Source of the DNA: Olsenella profusa DSM 13989
GTDB taxonomy: Bacteria > Actinomycetota > Coriobacteriia > Coriobacteriales > Atopobiaceae
Direction of reading: 5' to 3'
Length of the DNA: 64,000 nucleotides
Assembly: GCF_030811115.1 (NCBI RefSeq)
Contig: NZ_JAUSQK010000001.1
Coordinates: 2,170,001 to 2,234,000 of the forward strand
Shown: positions 15,227 through 23,890 of the stretch, piece by piece
Layout: each line of letters opens with the position of its first letter
Position numbering within the stretch: the first letter of the stretch is position 1
Notes under the pieces: model-generated
Seen by the model: only the letters and a program-made list of their open reading frames with translations
What the model was told of the DNA's origin: nothing
Database searches by the model: none
Position numbers and translations under genes: made by a program

Positions 15227-16534
15227 TCAATCGTCCTCCGGCAGAGCCATAATCCAATTCAGCCAGCTGATGACGGTCGTGGCGCGCCTGACCACGGTGG
15301 CGCCGTTGTTGCACACATTCAGCTCTAGCATTACTTCGATGACGTCACTTTTCTCAGGCATCGTGCCACTCCTGAATGCGATGCCGAACAAACGGTGGAA
15401 TATCTCATGTTTGAACATGAGGGCAACATAGGCAAGCTGACGGTCACGATATCTGAAGTCAAGTATCGCCTCTGCTAGCGGCGTCAGCTTCACATGTCCG
15501 CGCTCGCTCCGGTCAAACAGACCAAGATATTGGCCAGCCGATGGGTAGTATGCCGCTTGCCTCGGAACGTAGCCGATGAACTCGGCCACGTCACTCGCGA
15601 GCATATCCCCGCCCTCGGCTTTGACACGCTCCAAGAGCGCTAGGACGATTTCGAAGCGATCCGCTTGGATAAACTGAATGGGTGCCGTTGCTTGGTTGTC
15701 ATCCGTCTCGACCGCTGTGCGCTCCCAGGTCTCCCTCAGGTCTGACCACGAGATGGCTACATCCTCGAACGTATACGCCTGAGTCCTTATGTGTTGGATG
15801 GACGAGAAGTTACTTGGATCCCAGAATTCATACTCATGCAGGTAATATGTGAGATTTGTGTATTGGGAGAACACAAGGCGAATGGGTTTTCTGACCATGT
15901 TGAGATACTTGCGATACGGAAAGTAGAACTGGCGCACGTTAAAGTCGTTGTGGATGACGTTCTTGGCCTCCAAGATAACCACCGAGCGCTCGGACTCGAA
16001 GCCGCCATCAATTTCAAGCTGGGCAGCATGCACGTCTATGGTCAGAAAGCCACCGTCAGCAACCTCGACATCAAAGACGAAGTCATTGGTTCCCATCCGC
16101 CCGTTGAAGGTCTCGATCAGCCATTCCTCATCAAGGAACTCCTCGAGCGTCCTGCTGGCAATGAGCGCATTGATGGCATTGGCTTCACTCGTCAGGCCAT
16201 CGATACACAAGGTCTCAAAGTCTGGAAGACTAATCGGCAGCGGCCGAATGCCTGTCATGTCTGGAAAAGGCTCATACAGGTTGAACGTTCCGAGCACGTA
16301 GGAGTGCCGCGTGTTGGGAAGCACATCAATGCCGCGATCTTTCAAGGGCTTTGCTACGTTGACCGAGGTGTCGAACTTGGTCATGAGCCTTGGCTCACGA
16401 TATTCCTTGATGGCGGATGCCTCAATCACATAAAAGCCATCCTCATGGATGGCCCTCAATATCTGGGGATTATCATCGAGAATAAGCCCCCATGCTTGGT
16501 CAGTCTTGCCCTCAGCCACTGATAAGCACCTCAT
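15227..16534 (-). CDS. Putative type II restriction endonuclease
   Basis: A 435-residue protein beside a DNA adenine methyltransferase. A PD-(D/E)xK-like core is visible at residues 174-191: LEIDG (Asp176), then VVILEAKN (Glu189, Lys191), with hydrophobic strands between. The C-terminal 150 residues look like a winged-helix DNA-binding domain (FEIVLALLERVKAEGG, then LTPLAEAILDF). The start overlaps the methylase stop by 23 bases; a GTG 15 bases later with GAGGTG upstream is an alternative. Lower GC than the core genome suggests transfer. Cleavage function is inferred from the motif and linkage. Confidence 0.7.
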   Translation of the reverse strand: MRCLSVAEGKTDQAWGLILDDNPQILRAIHEDGFYVIEASAIKEYREPRLMTKFDTSVNVAKPLKDRGIDVLPNTRHSYVLGTFNLYEPFPDMTGIRPLPISLPDFETLCIDGLTSEANAINALIASRTLEEFLDEEWLIETFNGRMGTNDFVFDVEVADGGFLTIDVHAAQLEIDGGFESERSVVILEAKNVIHNDFNVRQFYFPYRKYLNMVRKPIRLVFSQYTNLTYYLHEYEFWDPSNFSSIQHIRTQAYTFEDVAISWSDLRETWERTAVETDDNQATAPIQFIQADRFEIVLALLERVKAEGGDMLASDVAEFIGYVPRQAAYYPSAGQYLGLFDRSERGHVKLTPLAEAILDFRYRDRQLAYVALMFKHEIFHRLFGIAFRSGTMPEKSDVIEVMLELNVCNNGATVVRRATTVISWLNWIMALPEDD

Positions 16535-17342
16535 TCACAGCGCCACGCCTGTCACCACGCGAATTAATGGCACGCTTCGCCTTGACCGTCCTAATGTTGA
16601 AACCCTTGTACAGGTTGCGGATTTCCTCGCAGTCGCTGTTCGACTGCAAGAAGGCGATGCCCGCATTCCGAAGCTTGATACACTCGCCACGTAGGCGCTC
16701 CTGTTCCTCAAAGCCGAAGCCCCCCTGCGTATAGCCCGTGAATGCCGAGGTAGCAGTGATGGGCATATACGGAGGATCGAGATAGACAAATGCTCCCTTG
16801 GGTAAGTCAACCAAGCAGTCGGCATAGTCTCCGCATCGAATGTCGATATCCCCTTGGAGATATATCGACATCGCATGGATACCAGGCTCATTGACGATGT
16901 TGGGATGCTTGTAGCGCCCATACGGGGCATTGAGCTGACCTGCGGAATTGACTCTGAACAAACCATTGAAGCATGTCTTGTTGAGATAGATGATCCGCGC
17001 CGCCCTCTGCACATCTGTCAAATCGTCAAAGGCATCTGTGCGGTCGACGCCTCGGACCTCATAGAAGTAGTCGCTGGCGTCATTCCGCTCATGCTCGCAC
17101 AGCAGCTCCAGCAATGCGTCGGGCTCATCACGCACAACACGGTAGACGTTGACTAGCTCCTTGTTGAAGTCGTTGATGCGGGCGTGCCTTGGTTGCTTAT
17201 ACAACAAAACCGCAGCTCCACCTACAAATGGTTCCACATACAATGATGGGTTGTTCGGGACAAGCGGCGCAATATCATCAAGGAGCTGGCTCTTTCCACC
17301 AGCCCACTTCAATACCGGCTTCAGCATCGCGTTACGCTTCAT
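16512..17342 (-). CDS. DNA adenine-N6 methyltransferase, D12 (Dam/DpnII) class
   Basis: A 276-residue alpha-group adenine methyltransferase. The SAM-binding start is LKWAGGKSQLLDDI (residues 9-22), then FVGGAAVLLY, and the catalytic DPPYMPITATSAF is near residue 190. These resemble Dam and M.DpnII, which modify GATC, so GATC is the best guess for the recognition site, but the specificity is not proven. It overlaps the nuclease gene and should protect host DNA. A possible -10 TATAAA lies at 17371-17376 upstream, without a clear -35. Low GC supports horizontal origin. Confidence 0.88.
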   Translation of the reverse strand: MKRNAMLKPVLKWAGGKSQLLDDIAPLVPNNPSLYVEPFVGGAAVLLYKQPRHARINDFNKELVNVYRVVRDEPDALLELLCEHERNDASDYFYEVRGVDRTDAFDDLTDVQRAARIIYLNKTCFNGLFRVNSAGQLNAPYGRYKHPNIVNEPGIHAMSIYLQGDIDIRCGDYADCLVDLPKGAFVYLDPPYMPITATSAFTGYTQGGFGFEEQERLRGECIKLRNAGIAFLQSNSDCEEIRNLYKGFNIRTVKAKRAINSRGDRRGAVNEVLISG

Positions 17343-17416
17343 GTAACACCCCCGTCTCTTTTCACCTGCATTTATACGTGCTTTTAGAATCTCATCTGGG
17401 ATTATAAGTCTTGTAA

Positions 17417-17424
17417 TTGCGCAT
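17417..17424. repeat. 8-bp target duplication of the IS1595 element (left copy)
   Basis: TTGCGCAT at 17417-17424 recurs exactly at 22778-22785, immediately outside the two ends of the element. Eight bases is the usual IS1595-family target duplication, which shows the whole nest entered this site by transposition. Confidence 0.85.
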
Positions 17425-17960
17425 CATGGCTCCCAAGCTCGCGCATAAGGGCAGCTAATTTGTGTCGCGCCCCCGTCGCACAATCGGTGCCGCAGGGCGA
17501 GGGCGTCGAGAGGGGCTGGGCGGCATGACGAGCATGAGCGCGCGGATGGTGGCGGCGGCGGACGGCGGCGACGGGGACCTCCTGTCCTGGGTCGCGAGGT
17601 ACGGGGACGAGGCGTCGTGCGAGGAGGGGCTGATGCGGCTGCGCTTCCCGGGCGGCTGGGTCTGCCCGAGGTGCGGCAACCGCAGGTGCAGCCCCGTAGC
17701 GGGCAGGCCGAGGAAGCGGCAGTGCACCCGCTGCAGGCTCCAGTTCTCGGTGACCTCCGGGACCCCGATGCAGGGCTCGATGTTGATATTCACTAAGAAG
17801 TGACGCAGATGAGCATCGGTTCTTGAGCACCGTGGTCATCGAAAAATGAGCAGTTCGGTCATGTTCTGGCCGTGCCCCGAGCGTCGGGGGCACGGCCAGA
17901 ACTATGTTTCCCTTCGGGCGGCGACTTTGGCGAGAACCCCGCCCCGGGAAGGAAGGAGAA

Positions 17961-19420
17961 ATGACCGTGTCCCTCGACGAGCAAGAGGATATCAGGAGGA
18001 TGGACAGAGATGGGGTGCCAAGGGCGCAGATAGCGCGCAAGATGCACCTGAGCCGTAACACCGTCGCGAAGTACGCGGACAGGCAGGACATGTCGCCGGA
18101 GCCCCCGGTACCCCGCGAGAGGGCCCACCTGGCCACCGACGCGATAGCCGCCTGGATCGACTCGGTCCTCGAGGCCGACCTGTCCGCGCCGAAAAAGCAG
18201 CGCCACACGGCCAGGAGGATCTACGACCGGGCCGTGGCCGAGAGGGGCTACGCGGGGTCGTACTCCTCGGTGAGGCGGCACGTGGCGAGGTGGAAGGAGG
18301 AGCATGCCACCGGACCGCGCGAGGGCTACCTGGAGCTCGAGTGGGCACCGGGCACGGCCCAGGTCGACTTCGGCAGCTTCGAGGCCGTGATAGCCGGCGC
18401 TCCCGCTGCGCTGAAGCTGCTGGTCGCGACCTTCCCGCACTCCAACGCCCGCTTCTGCGTCGCGCTTGCTTGCGAGAGGGCGGAGGTCTTCTGTGCCGGG
18501 CTCCGGATGATATTCGAGTGGGCGGGGCGCGCCCCGCGCACGCTCGTGCTCGACAACGCCACCGAGGCCGGCAGGATGGCCTCCGGCAAGATCGTGGAGC
18601 CGAGGCTCTTCTCGCAGTTCAGGGCCCACTACCGCTGCGAGAGCCGCCACCGCGACCCCACTCGGGGAACGAGAAGGGCTCGGTGGAGAACGCCGTGGGC
18701 TTCTTGCGCCGCGACCTGCTCGCGCCGGTACCCGAGGCGGCCTCGCCGGACGGGCCCAGCGAGGTGCTGCACGAGGGCTGCGAACGGATCGACGGGCGAT
18801 CGGAGGGCAGGGAGGGAAAGCCCACGCGCGAGGCGTTCGCCGAGGACCTCGCCGGCATGCTTGCCCTGCCCGGCGTGCCCTTCGACGCCGTGCGGTGGCA
18901 GAGGGCCAAGTCGGACAGGCGCGGCTACGTGCGCATCGACGGCGACCCCTGCTGTGCGGGACCCGCCTGGCACGACCGGGAGCTCGTGGTCGGCGTGCGC
19001 GCCGAGACGGTGGAGGTGCTAGCGGACCGCGGCAGGCACGTCGCGACGCTGCCAAGGAGCTTCGGGCAGGGAGAGGCCGTGCGAAACCCCGCCTCGCCCA
19101 TGCCGGCCCTCGTCGCGAGGCCCCGCGCCTCTGGCGAGTCCGTCATCAGGCGCGATATGCCGCAGGGCCTGGCAGACGCCATAGACCGGCTGGACAAGGC
19201 CGGCAGAAGGCAGGCGCTCCGCGTGCTCGGCAAGTGCGCCGAGGTGTCCGGGTTCGAGGCGGCCTGCGAGGCCGAGGAGCGCATTCTCGCAAGCGGCAGA
19301 ATCCCCGACGAGGCATCGGCCGACATGCTCGCCAGGCGCATCGCGGCAGGCGGACGCGAGGAGTGCGCGGGGCCCGACCTCTCCGTCTACGACGGCTTCC
19401 TCGGAAGGGAGGCGATCTGA
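17961..19420 (+). pseudogene. istA: IstA transposase of the IS21 element, frameshifted
   Basis: The N-terminus has a helix-turn-helix (GVPRAQIARKMHLSRNTVAKYA) and the catalytic core begins with GTAQVDFGSF and LVLDNATEAG. Near 18657, within a CCCC run, the frame changes; the continuation NEKGSVENAVGFLRR holding the catalytic glutamate is one base out. One extra C would restore a protein of about 486 residues. AGGAAGGAGAA precedes the ATG. It is either a true inactivating deletion or a sequencing error in a homopolymer. Confidence 0.85.
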
Positions 19421-19421
19421 G

Positions 19422-20159
19422 TTGGGAGCGGCGGATGCCCTCGCGGAGAGGGTCGTCGCCGCCGGCAGGCGCTGCTCCCTCACCAAGTCGGTGCTCGCGG
19501 AGTGGGCCAGGAGCGGCACGCCCCGGCAGGTCGAGTACCTGGCCGGCTATCTCGAGGCCGAGTGCGCGAGCCGCGACGCGTCGAAGCGGGCGAACCTCCT
19601 GAGAAGGTGCGCCCTTCCACAGGCCAAGACCTTCGAGGACTACGAGTGGGGGCAGATAGCGTGGCCGGAGGGGTTCGGCAGAGACGACCTGCTCTCGCTC
19701 CCCTTTCTGGACGCCCGCGAGGACCTCGTGCTCATGGGGGACGTGGGCACCGGCAAGACCCACATGGCCGAGGCCCTGTGCGCGCTCTGCTGCCAGGACG
19801 CCCGCCCCGCCCGCCTCCTCGCCGCGTCGTCTCTGGTGACGGGGCCCGGGCGCGCCCGCGACGACGGCAGGCTCGATCGCGAGCTCGCCCAGATCGGGAA
19901 GGCCGAGCTCCTGGTCATAGACGAGCTGGGCTTCCTGCCGCTGGACGCCGACGGGGCGAGGCTGCTGTTCCAGGTGGTCTCGCAGGCCTACGAGGCTCAG
20001 TCCGTGGTCTTCACCACCAACCTCGAGTTCTCCAAGTGGGGCGCCGTCTTCGGCGACGACCAGATGGCAGCGGCCGTGATAGACCGCGTCGTGCACCACG
20101 GCAGGCTGCTCAAGTTCAAGGGTGAGTCCTACCGTGTGAGACACGCCCTCATGCAATAG
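19422..20159 (+). CDS. istB: IstB-like helper ATPase of the IS21 element
   Basis: A 245-residue AAA+ ATPase that aids target selection. Walker A is GDVGTGKTH (residues 107-115) and Walker B LLVIDELGF. The start is a TTG one base after the istA stop, with GGGAGG upstream, which suggests coupled translation. It is intact although istA is not. Confidence 0.9.
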   Translation: MGAADALAERVVAAGRRCSLTKSVLAEWARSGTPRQVEYLAGYLEAECASRDASKRANLLRRCALPQAKTFEDYEWGQIAWPEGFGRDDLLSLPFLDAREDLVLMGDVGTGKTHMAEALCALCCQDARPARLLAASSLVTGPGRARDDGRLDRELAQIGKAELLVIDELGFLPLDADGARLLFQVVSQAYEAQSVVFTTNLEFSKWGAVFGDDQMAAAVIDRVVHHGRLLKFKGESYRVRHALMQ

Positions 20160-20222
20160 AGGGCTGCTCAGAAATCCCGCTCAGGACCGGTGCGCAAAGT
20201 GCTCAGAAATTAATGACCATTC

Positions 20223-21880
20223 GGGGCCGGTACCGCTTTTCCGTACCTTGCTGCTAGGCTGCGAGGCCCAAGCTCTGCCTGTATTGTAGGGGGCTCATCG
20301 AGCCCAGCGAGCGCTTGATCCTCGTCTTGTTGTAACGCTCTATATAGGCGTCTATCCTCTCCTTGAGCTCATCCAACGTGACGCCCGCCCAGTCCCTGCC
20401 ATAGAGCATCTCGACCTTCATGGTGCCGAAAAAGCCCTCCATGCGGGAGTTGTCAGGGCTGCACCCCTTGCGCGACATGGAGCGCATGATGCCGGCCTTC
20501 TCGCAGATGGAGATCCACTCGGGCCAGCGGTAGTGGCAGCCGCAGTCCGAATGGATCACGAGATGGCGGCGCTCCTCGTCTGTCGTAGTGGCCAAAGCCG
20601 CCTTGAGCATGGAGTTGGCCATCTCGGCGTTGGGCGAGGTCGAGGTCGTCCAGCTTACGATGGCGCCGTCGAAGCAGTCCAAAACCGGGCTCAGATAGAG
20701 CTTGCCGGCCGGTATCGAGAGCTGCGTGACGTCGGTGAGCCATAGGAAGTTGGGAAGTCCGGCTTCGAAGTCCTGGCAGACCTTGTTGCCGGGGTGTTCC
20801 GAGACCTCGCCCTTGTAGGAGCTGTAGGCCTTCCCGGGCTTTGCCTTGCCGTGCGCCTCGAGCTTCTCCTCAGCCATTATTCGCCCTATCCTGCGCTCGC
20901 CGATGACATGTCCTCGTGCCTCGAGCTCGTCGTGGATGCGGCGCCTTCCGTAGGCGCCGTCGTTGGCGTTGAAGACGGCGCAGACCAGCTCCCGCGCCCC
21001 GGCGTCCCTGTCCCCGGCGGCGATGGCCGAGAGTTGGTACTGGTGGCTCGATCGGGCCATGTCGAGCGCCGAGAGAAGCTCGCACAGCCTCCATTTGGGG
21101 CGCAGCGACTCAATCAGCAGAGTCTTCTCCCTGTTCGTGAGCTCGTTTGCCGGGTCGGCGCCCGTCCCTTTTCCCAGGATCTCGAGGGCGCCCTCCAGGA
21201 TGTCGCGCTTGAGCTCGAGTTGGCGCAGCTCTTTCTCGAGTTCGGCCTTCCTGGCCTCGAGGGCATCTATTTCTGTCTGCGTGACGGGAGCCGCTCTGGC
21301 GGCTCCGGCGTCGGACGCGCCATTTGAGACGGCGTTGCTTGTGTCGGGCATCGGGGGCTCCTTCTCAGGCAATAGCTCTCGCTTCCACTTGTAGAGGGTA
21401 CAACGCGTGGAGCCGACCTCGTCGGCGATCTGTTGCGCGCTTCCGGCTCGTCTGACAAGCGCTGTCACGGCTTTCTGCTTCTCTTCGAGAGTGAACGTCC
21501 TGGGCTCGGCTGTCCGCCTCTCGCCAGGTGCCAGCTCGTCTATCCACTCTCTGAGCTTTTGCGTACTTCCGGGGTATCCCAGCTCGCGTCTCGTATAGGC
21601 GTTGCAGCGGCCGTGCTCCAGATAGTGGTTGACGGCGGCCCGCCTTTGCCCTTCTGAGTAGCGTTCTAGGTTGCGCCCCCTGAGCGCGCCTCCGTTGTCC
21701 TGCCATTCCCGATACCATCCTACAAGCTGTGCCCGGCTTGGATATCCCAACTCGCGTATCGTAGCCGTGGCTTTAAAACCATACTTGATATAGAGCTCGA
21801 CCGCTCTTGTCCTCTGCTCAAGGGAGTACACGCCATCCTCCAAACATCATCGTTTGGTACGGATTTCCGGTACCGGCCCC
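20223..21880 (-). mobile_element. IS3-family element, intact, innermost of the nest
   Basis: Terminal repeats GGGGCCGGTACCG plus TCCGTACC at 20223-20247 and, inverted, at 21856-21880 match at 21 of 25 positions. TTC flanks both ends (20220-20222 and 21881-21883), a 3-base target duplication typical of IS3. The 1658-base element sits inside the right end of the IS21 copy and its transposase frame is open, so it is the youngest insertion here. Confidence 0.87.
20254..21831 (-). CDS. IS3-family transposase, single open frame
   Basis: About 525 residues. Repeated helix-turn-helix units fill residues 1-150, a coiled coil follows (EALEARKAELEKELRQLELK-like), then an integrase core with the catalytic acids in LTDVTQL, IHSDCG and MEGFFGTMK, and NKTRIKRSLG near the end. 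Most IS3 elements need a frameshift between OrfA and OrfB; here both parts are one frame. A GTG at 21831 has GGAGG 5 bases upstream and is preferred over a TTG at 21843. It looks functional. Confidence 0.9.
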   Translation of the reverse strand: MYSLEQRTRAVELYIKYGFKATATIRELGYPSRAQLVGWYREWQDNGGALRGRNLERYSEGQRRAAVNHYLEHGRCNAYTRRELGYPGSTQKLREWIDELAPGERRTAEPRTFTLEEKQKAVTALVRRAGSAQQIADEVGSTRCTLYKWKRELLPEKEPPMPDTSNAVSNGASDAGAARAAPVTQTEIDALEARKAELEKELRQLELKRDILEGALEILGKGTGADPANELTNREKTLLIESLRPKWRLCELLSALDMARSSHQYQLSAIAAGDRDAGARELVCAVFNANDGAYGRRRIHDELEARGHVIGERRIGRIMAEEKLEAHGKAKPGKAYSSYKGEVSEHPGNKVCQDFEAGLPNFLWLTDVTQLSIPAGKLYLSPVLDCFDGAIVSWTTSTSPNAEMANSMLKAALATTTDEERRHLVIHSDCGCHYRWPEWISICEKAGIMRSMSRKGCSPDNSRMEGFFGTMKVEMLYGRDWAGVTLDELKERIDAYIERYNKTRIKRSLGSMSPLQYRQSLGLAA

Positions 21881-22784
21881 TTCTGCTCACTTCATCTTGA
21901 CAAAACACAGGGCTCGAGGCTGCCGCTGCCGAAGTGGTTCCTGGCGTTCCGGCTCGTCGCCGGCTCGAAGAGGGGCGTCTCGGCCGCCGAGCTGGCCCGC
22001 GCCCTGGGCACGAGCGAGACCACCGCGCGATACGTGGTCCTGAGGCTGCGCGGCGCGATGTCCGCCGGATTGGGGCGCCTTCGGCCGGGTCTCGGGTGAG
22101 GCCGAGGTGGACGACTTCTTCGTGGGGGCCGCGGCCGCAGGGACCGTGGGCAGGGGGACCACCAGGCAGCCGATGATCTGCGCGGTGTCGCGCGGCGGCC
22201 GGGGCGGCCCCGGGACGTGCGCCCTCAGGGTCGTCCCCGACGCGGCGGGCGGGGCGTACTCGCGCTTCGCCGAGGAGCACGTGGGGGTGCTCTCGCACGT
22301 CCGCGCCGACATGTGGCAGGGCGTCACCGCCGGCCTGCGCGGCTGGCCGGGGCTCGACCAGCGCCCGTTCGACGCGTCGGACCCGGCCTCCTCGCTCGCG
22401 CTCGTGCACCACGTGATATCGGACTTCAAGGCGTACGCCCTCGGCACCTTCCACGGGCTGTCGCGGGCGAGGCTGCAGGGCGTGTGCGACGAGTTCAGCT
22501 GGAGGTACTGCCACAGGGGCCCCGCGCCGGCGTCCGCGCTCGCCGCCGACGTCGCGGCCGCCCCGCACGTCCCCCGCGCCGAGCTCGAGGCCTCGTTCGG
22601 CCCGCAGCCCCGCGTCGCGAGCCCGAGGGCGCGCACGGGGGCGAGGGTCAGGCAGCGCGAGCGCGTCGAGGAGCTGCTGCGCGAGGCCGGGCCGGGCGAC
22701 GGCCTGCTGGGGCTGCTCGACGACGGCTTCCGGGAGCGGAGGGAGTGAGGGGGTTATGCGCGAGCTTGGGGGCCATGTTGCGCA

Positions 22785-23274
22785 TTACGTACCCATCTGA
22801 GATCCACCATTCCCTTTGTGCCAGGCATGCTTCTGTTCAGGAATAGCCGTACGCTCCTCGGGTGCCTGCGCTCTCCGCTTGAGAACTGTGAGCCTGTCGT
22901 TTGCATCGCGCATATCCTTGTCGCGTCTCTGCTGCTGTTGCCGAACCTTCTTCTGGGCCTCGGTCGGCCCATACGGCTACGGAGATGTTTTTTCGCGAGC
23001 TCTCGGACATTGGATACGACATGCTTCGCCCAGATACGCTGGAAGCTATCAGCTTTGTAGGACTGCGCATGATCCACAATGAAGTCTGCGATGACATTGC
23101 CTGTGCGGCGTAGCACCATACTCAGCATCGTCGCATACGCCTAAGGCCGCAATGCACAGTCTTGACGTTCTCGCACAGCTTCCTCTCATCCTTGCTGACC
23201 TTGTTGGCGTCGGCCAATGCCTCCTCGGCTTTGTCAGCGGTCACGTTGTAGTTCTCGACAGCCCGCTGCTGCAT
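22785..23274 (-). pseudogene. Decayed gene of unknown function, two frameshifts
   Basis: Three coding-like pieces lie in different frames: 23274-23122 starts with MQQRAVENYNVTADKAEEAL, then a piece with GNVIADFIVDHAQSYKADSFQ, then a charged stretch with EAQKKVRQQQQRRDKDMRDA ending in TAA at 22785. Together they would make about 160 residues, largely helical and charged. I recognise no family. Its stop codon overlaps the target duplication of the IS1595 element, so the insertion landed exactly at its 3' end. Confidence 0.5.
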
Positions 23275-23303
23275 TGGAGTTGGAATTCATAGTGGAACAA
23301 TAC

Positions 23304-23338
23304 AAAAAACAGGACAAACGAAAATAACGTTCGCCCTG
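23304..23338 (-). terminator. Intrinsic terminator of tRNA-Pro
   Basis: On the minus strand an 11-base stem with two G-U pairs (23328-23338 with 23310-23320) and a 7-base loop is followed by six T. It lies 14 bases past the tRNA end, a textbook intrinsic terminator. Confidence 0.88.
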
Positions 23339-23351
23339 CTCAGAGTTCTGG

Positions 23352-23425
<74 letters not shown>

Positions 23426-23455
23426 TTCGCTCACCTTGCCGGTGCGCGAGTACGT

Positions 23456-23484
23456 AATGTAACACTCCCCTCACCCCAAGGCAA
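23456..23484 (-). promoter_or_regulatory. Promoter of tRNA-Pro
   Basis: On the minus strand TTGCCT (23479-23484) and TACATT (23456-23461) are 17 bases apart. The predicted start is about 24 bases before the tRNA. Confidence 0.65.
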
Positions 23485-23503
23485 GCATAAAACGCGATTG
23501 GCC

Positions 23504-23671
23504 CTACGTGCCCTTGGAGACCACCGTATACTCGCCTGAATGCGGGTTGATAACGAACGAGACGAACTCGCCTGCGAAGGGATCCCCCAAAAAGCCGGGG
23601 TCGCTCTCTCCCAGCGCGCCGTTCAGATAGTCCTTGAGACTCTCGGGCCTCACCCATGCCACGCCATACAT
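23504..23671 (-). CDS. Small conserved-looking protein, 55 residues, unknown function
   Basis: The ATG at 23671 has a near-perfect AGAGGAG 5 bases upstream, which makes translation likely. The peptide starts MYGVAWVRPESLKDYLNG and ends FVINPHSGEYTVVSKGT; it is soluble, without a membrane segment or cysteine. I know no family. It is transcribed toward tRNA-Pro and lies 220 bases from the oppositely oriented alkyltransferase gene, with a pair of inverted repeats between. Confidence 0.55.
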   Translation of the reverse strand: MYGVAWVRPESLKDYLNGALGESDPGFLGDPFAGEFVSFVINPHSGEYTVVSKGT

Positions 23672-23777
23672 ACGCACTCCTCTGTTTCGGAACCAAGACC
23701 TGGTTATCCTATGGTTGAGGGGTTGCCACCCACGTCGTATTTGCGACGAACAGGAAACTGATATGTTGAGACTCGAT

Positions 23778-23857
23778 TCAAAGTGTACATTCGATGCGCC
23801 TGGCCCTGCAAAAGCCCAGTTGATATTTTTCTCATGTGCTTTAAATGTACACTTTGA
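23778..23857. promoter_or_regulatory. Inverted pair of 14-base boxes, operator candidate
   Basis: TCAAAGTGTACATT at 23778-23791 recurs as its exact reverse complement at 23844-23857, 52 bases apart. Each copy contains the palindrome TGTACA. The right copy overlaps where a -10 box for the alkyltransferase gene would lie (TTGATA at 23820-23825 could be its -35). The arrangement suggests a regulator binding two sites between divergent genes, perhaps with looping. Confidence 0.5.
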
Positions 23858-23890
23858 CGAGAGAACGCTCCCACGGCAAAGGAGGCCGTC

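Larger units (their letters stand above)
17781..21907 (+). mobile_element. IS21-family element, itself interrupted by an IS3 element
   Basis: The left end TGTTGATATTCACTAAGAAG and the complement of the right end (TGTTTTGTCAAGATGAAGTG) share TGTT and GAAGTGA, followed by repeated TGAGCAC-type internal repeats, as in IS21 multiple terminal repeats. CAGGGCTCGA flanks both ends (17771-17780 and 21908-21917), giving an 8-10 base target duplication inside the IS1595 transposase gene. With the inner IS3 and its repeat removed, the element is about 2.47 kb, in the IS21 range. Confidence 0.85.
17525..22748 (+). pseudogene. IS1595 transposase, split by an IS21 element and frameshifted
   Basis: The 5' part (17525-17780) encodes the zinc ribbon with CPRCGNRRCSP and CTRCRLQFSVTSGT. 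The 3' part resumes at about 21918 with RLPLPKWFLAFRLVAG and, after a frame change near 22065 in a G-run, continues with EAEVDDFFVGA. The later DFKAYALGTFHGLSRARLQ and DEFSWRYCHR are the family C-terminal signature. Joining the halves across the 10-base repeat restores the frame at the insertion, but the second break remains. It cannot make an active enzyme. Confidence 0.85.
17425..22777 (+). mobile_element. IS1595-family element, disrupted by nested insertions
   Basis: Terminal inverted repeats are CATGGCTCCCAAGCTCGCGC at 17425 and its near-perfect complement ending at 22777; over 24 bases they differ at one position. The flanks carry an 8-base duplication. Removing the inner IS21 element (17781-21907) with one copy of its target repeat leaves about 1.2 kb, a normal size for the family. 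This is the outermost and oldest layer of the nest. Confidence 0.85.

Noticed and set aside
17402-18208. Minus-strand open frame across the IS1595/IS21 left end
   Set aside because: It spans the insertion junction and has no ribosome site or domain; an antisense artefact.
18640-18670. Programmed frameshift in istA
   Set aside because: IS21 istA is normally a single frame, and a one-base deletion in a C-run explains the break more simply.
21831-21843. TTG start for the IS3 transposase
   Set aside because: No ribosome site before it; GGAGG precedes the GTG at 21831 instead.
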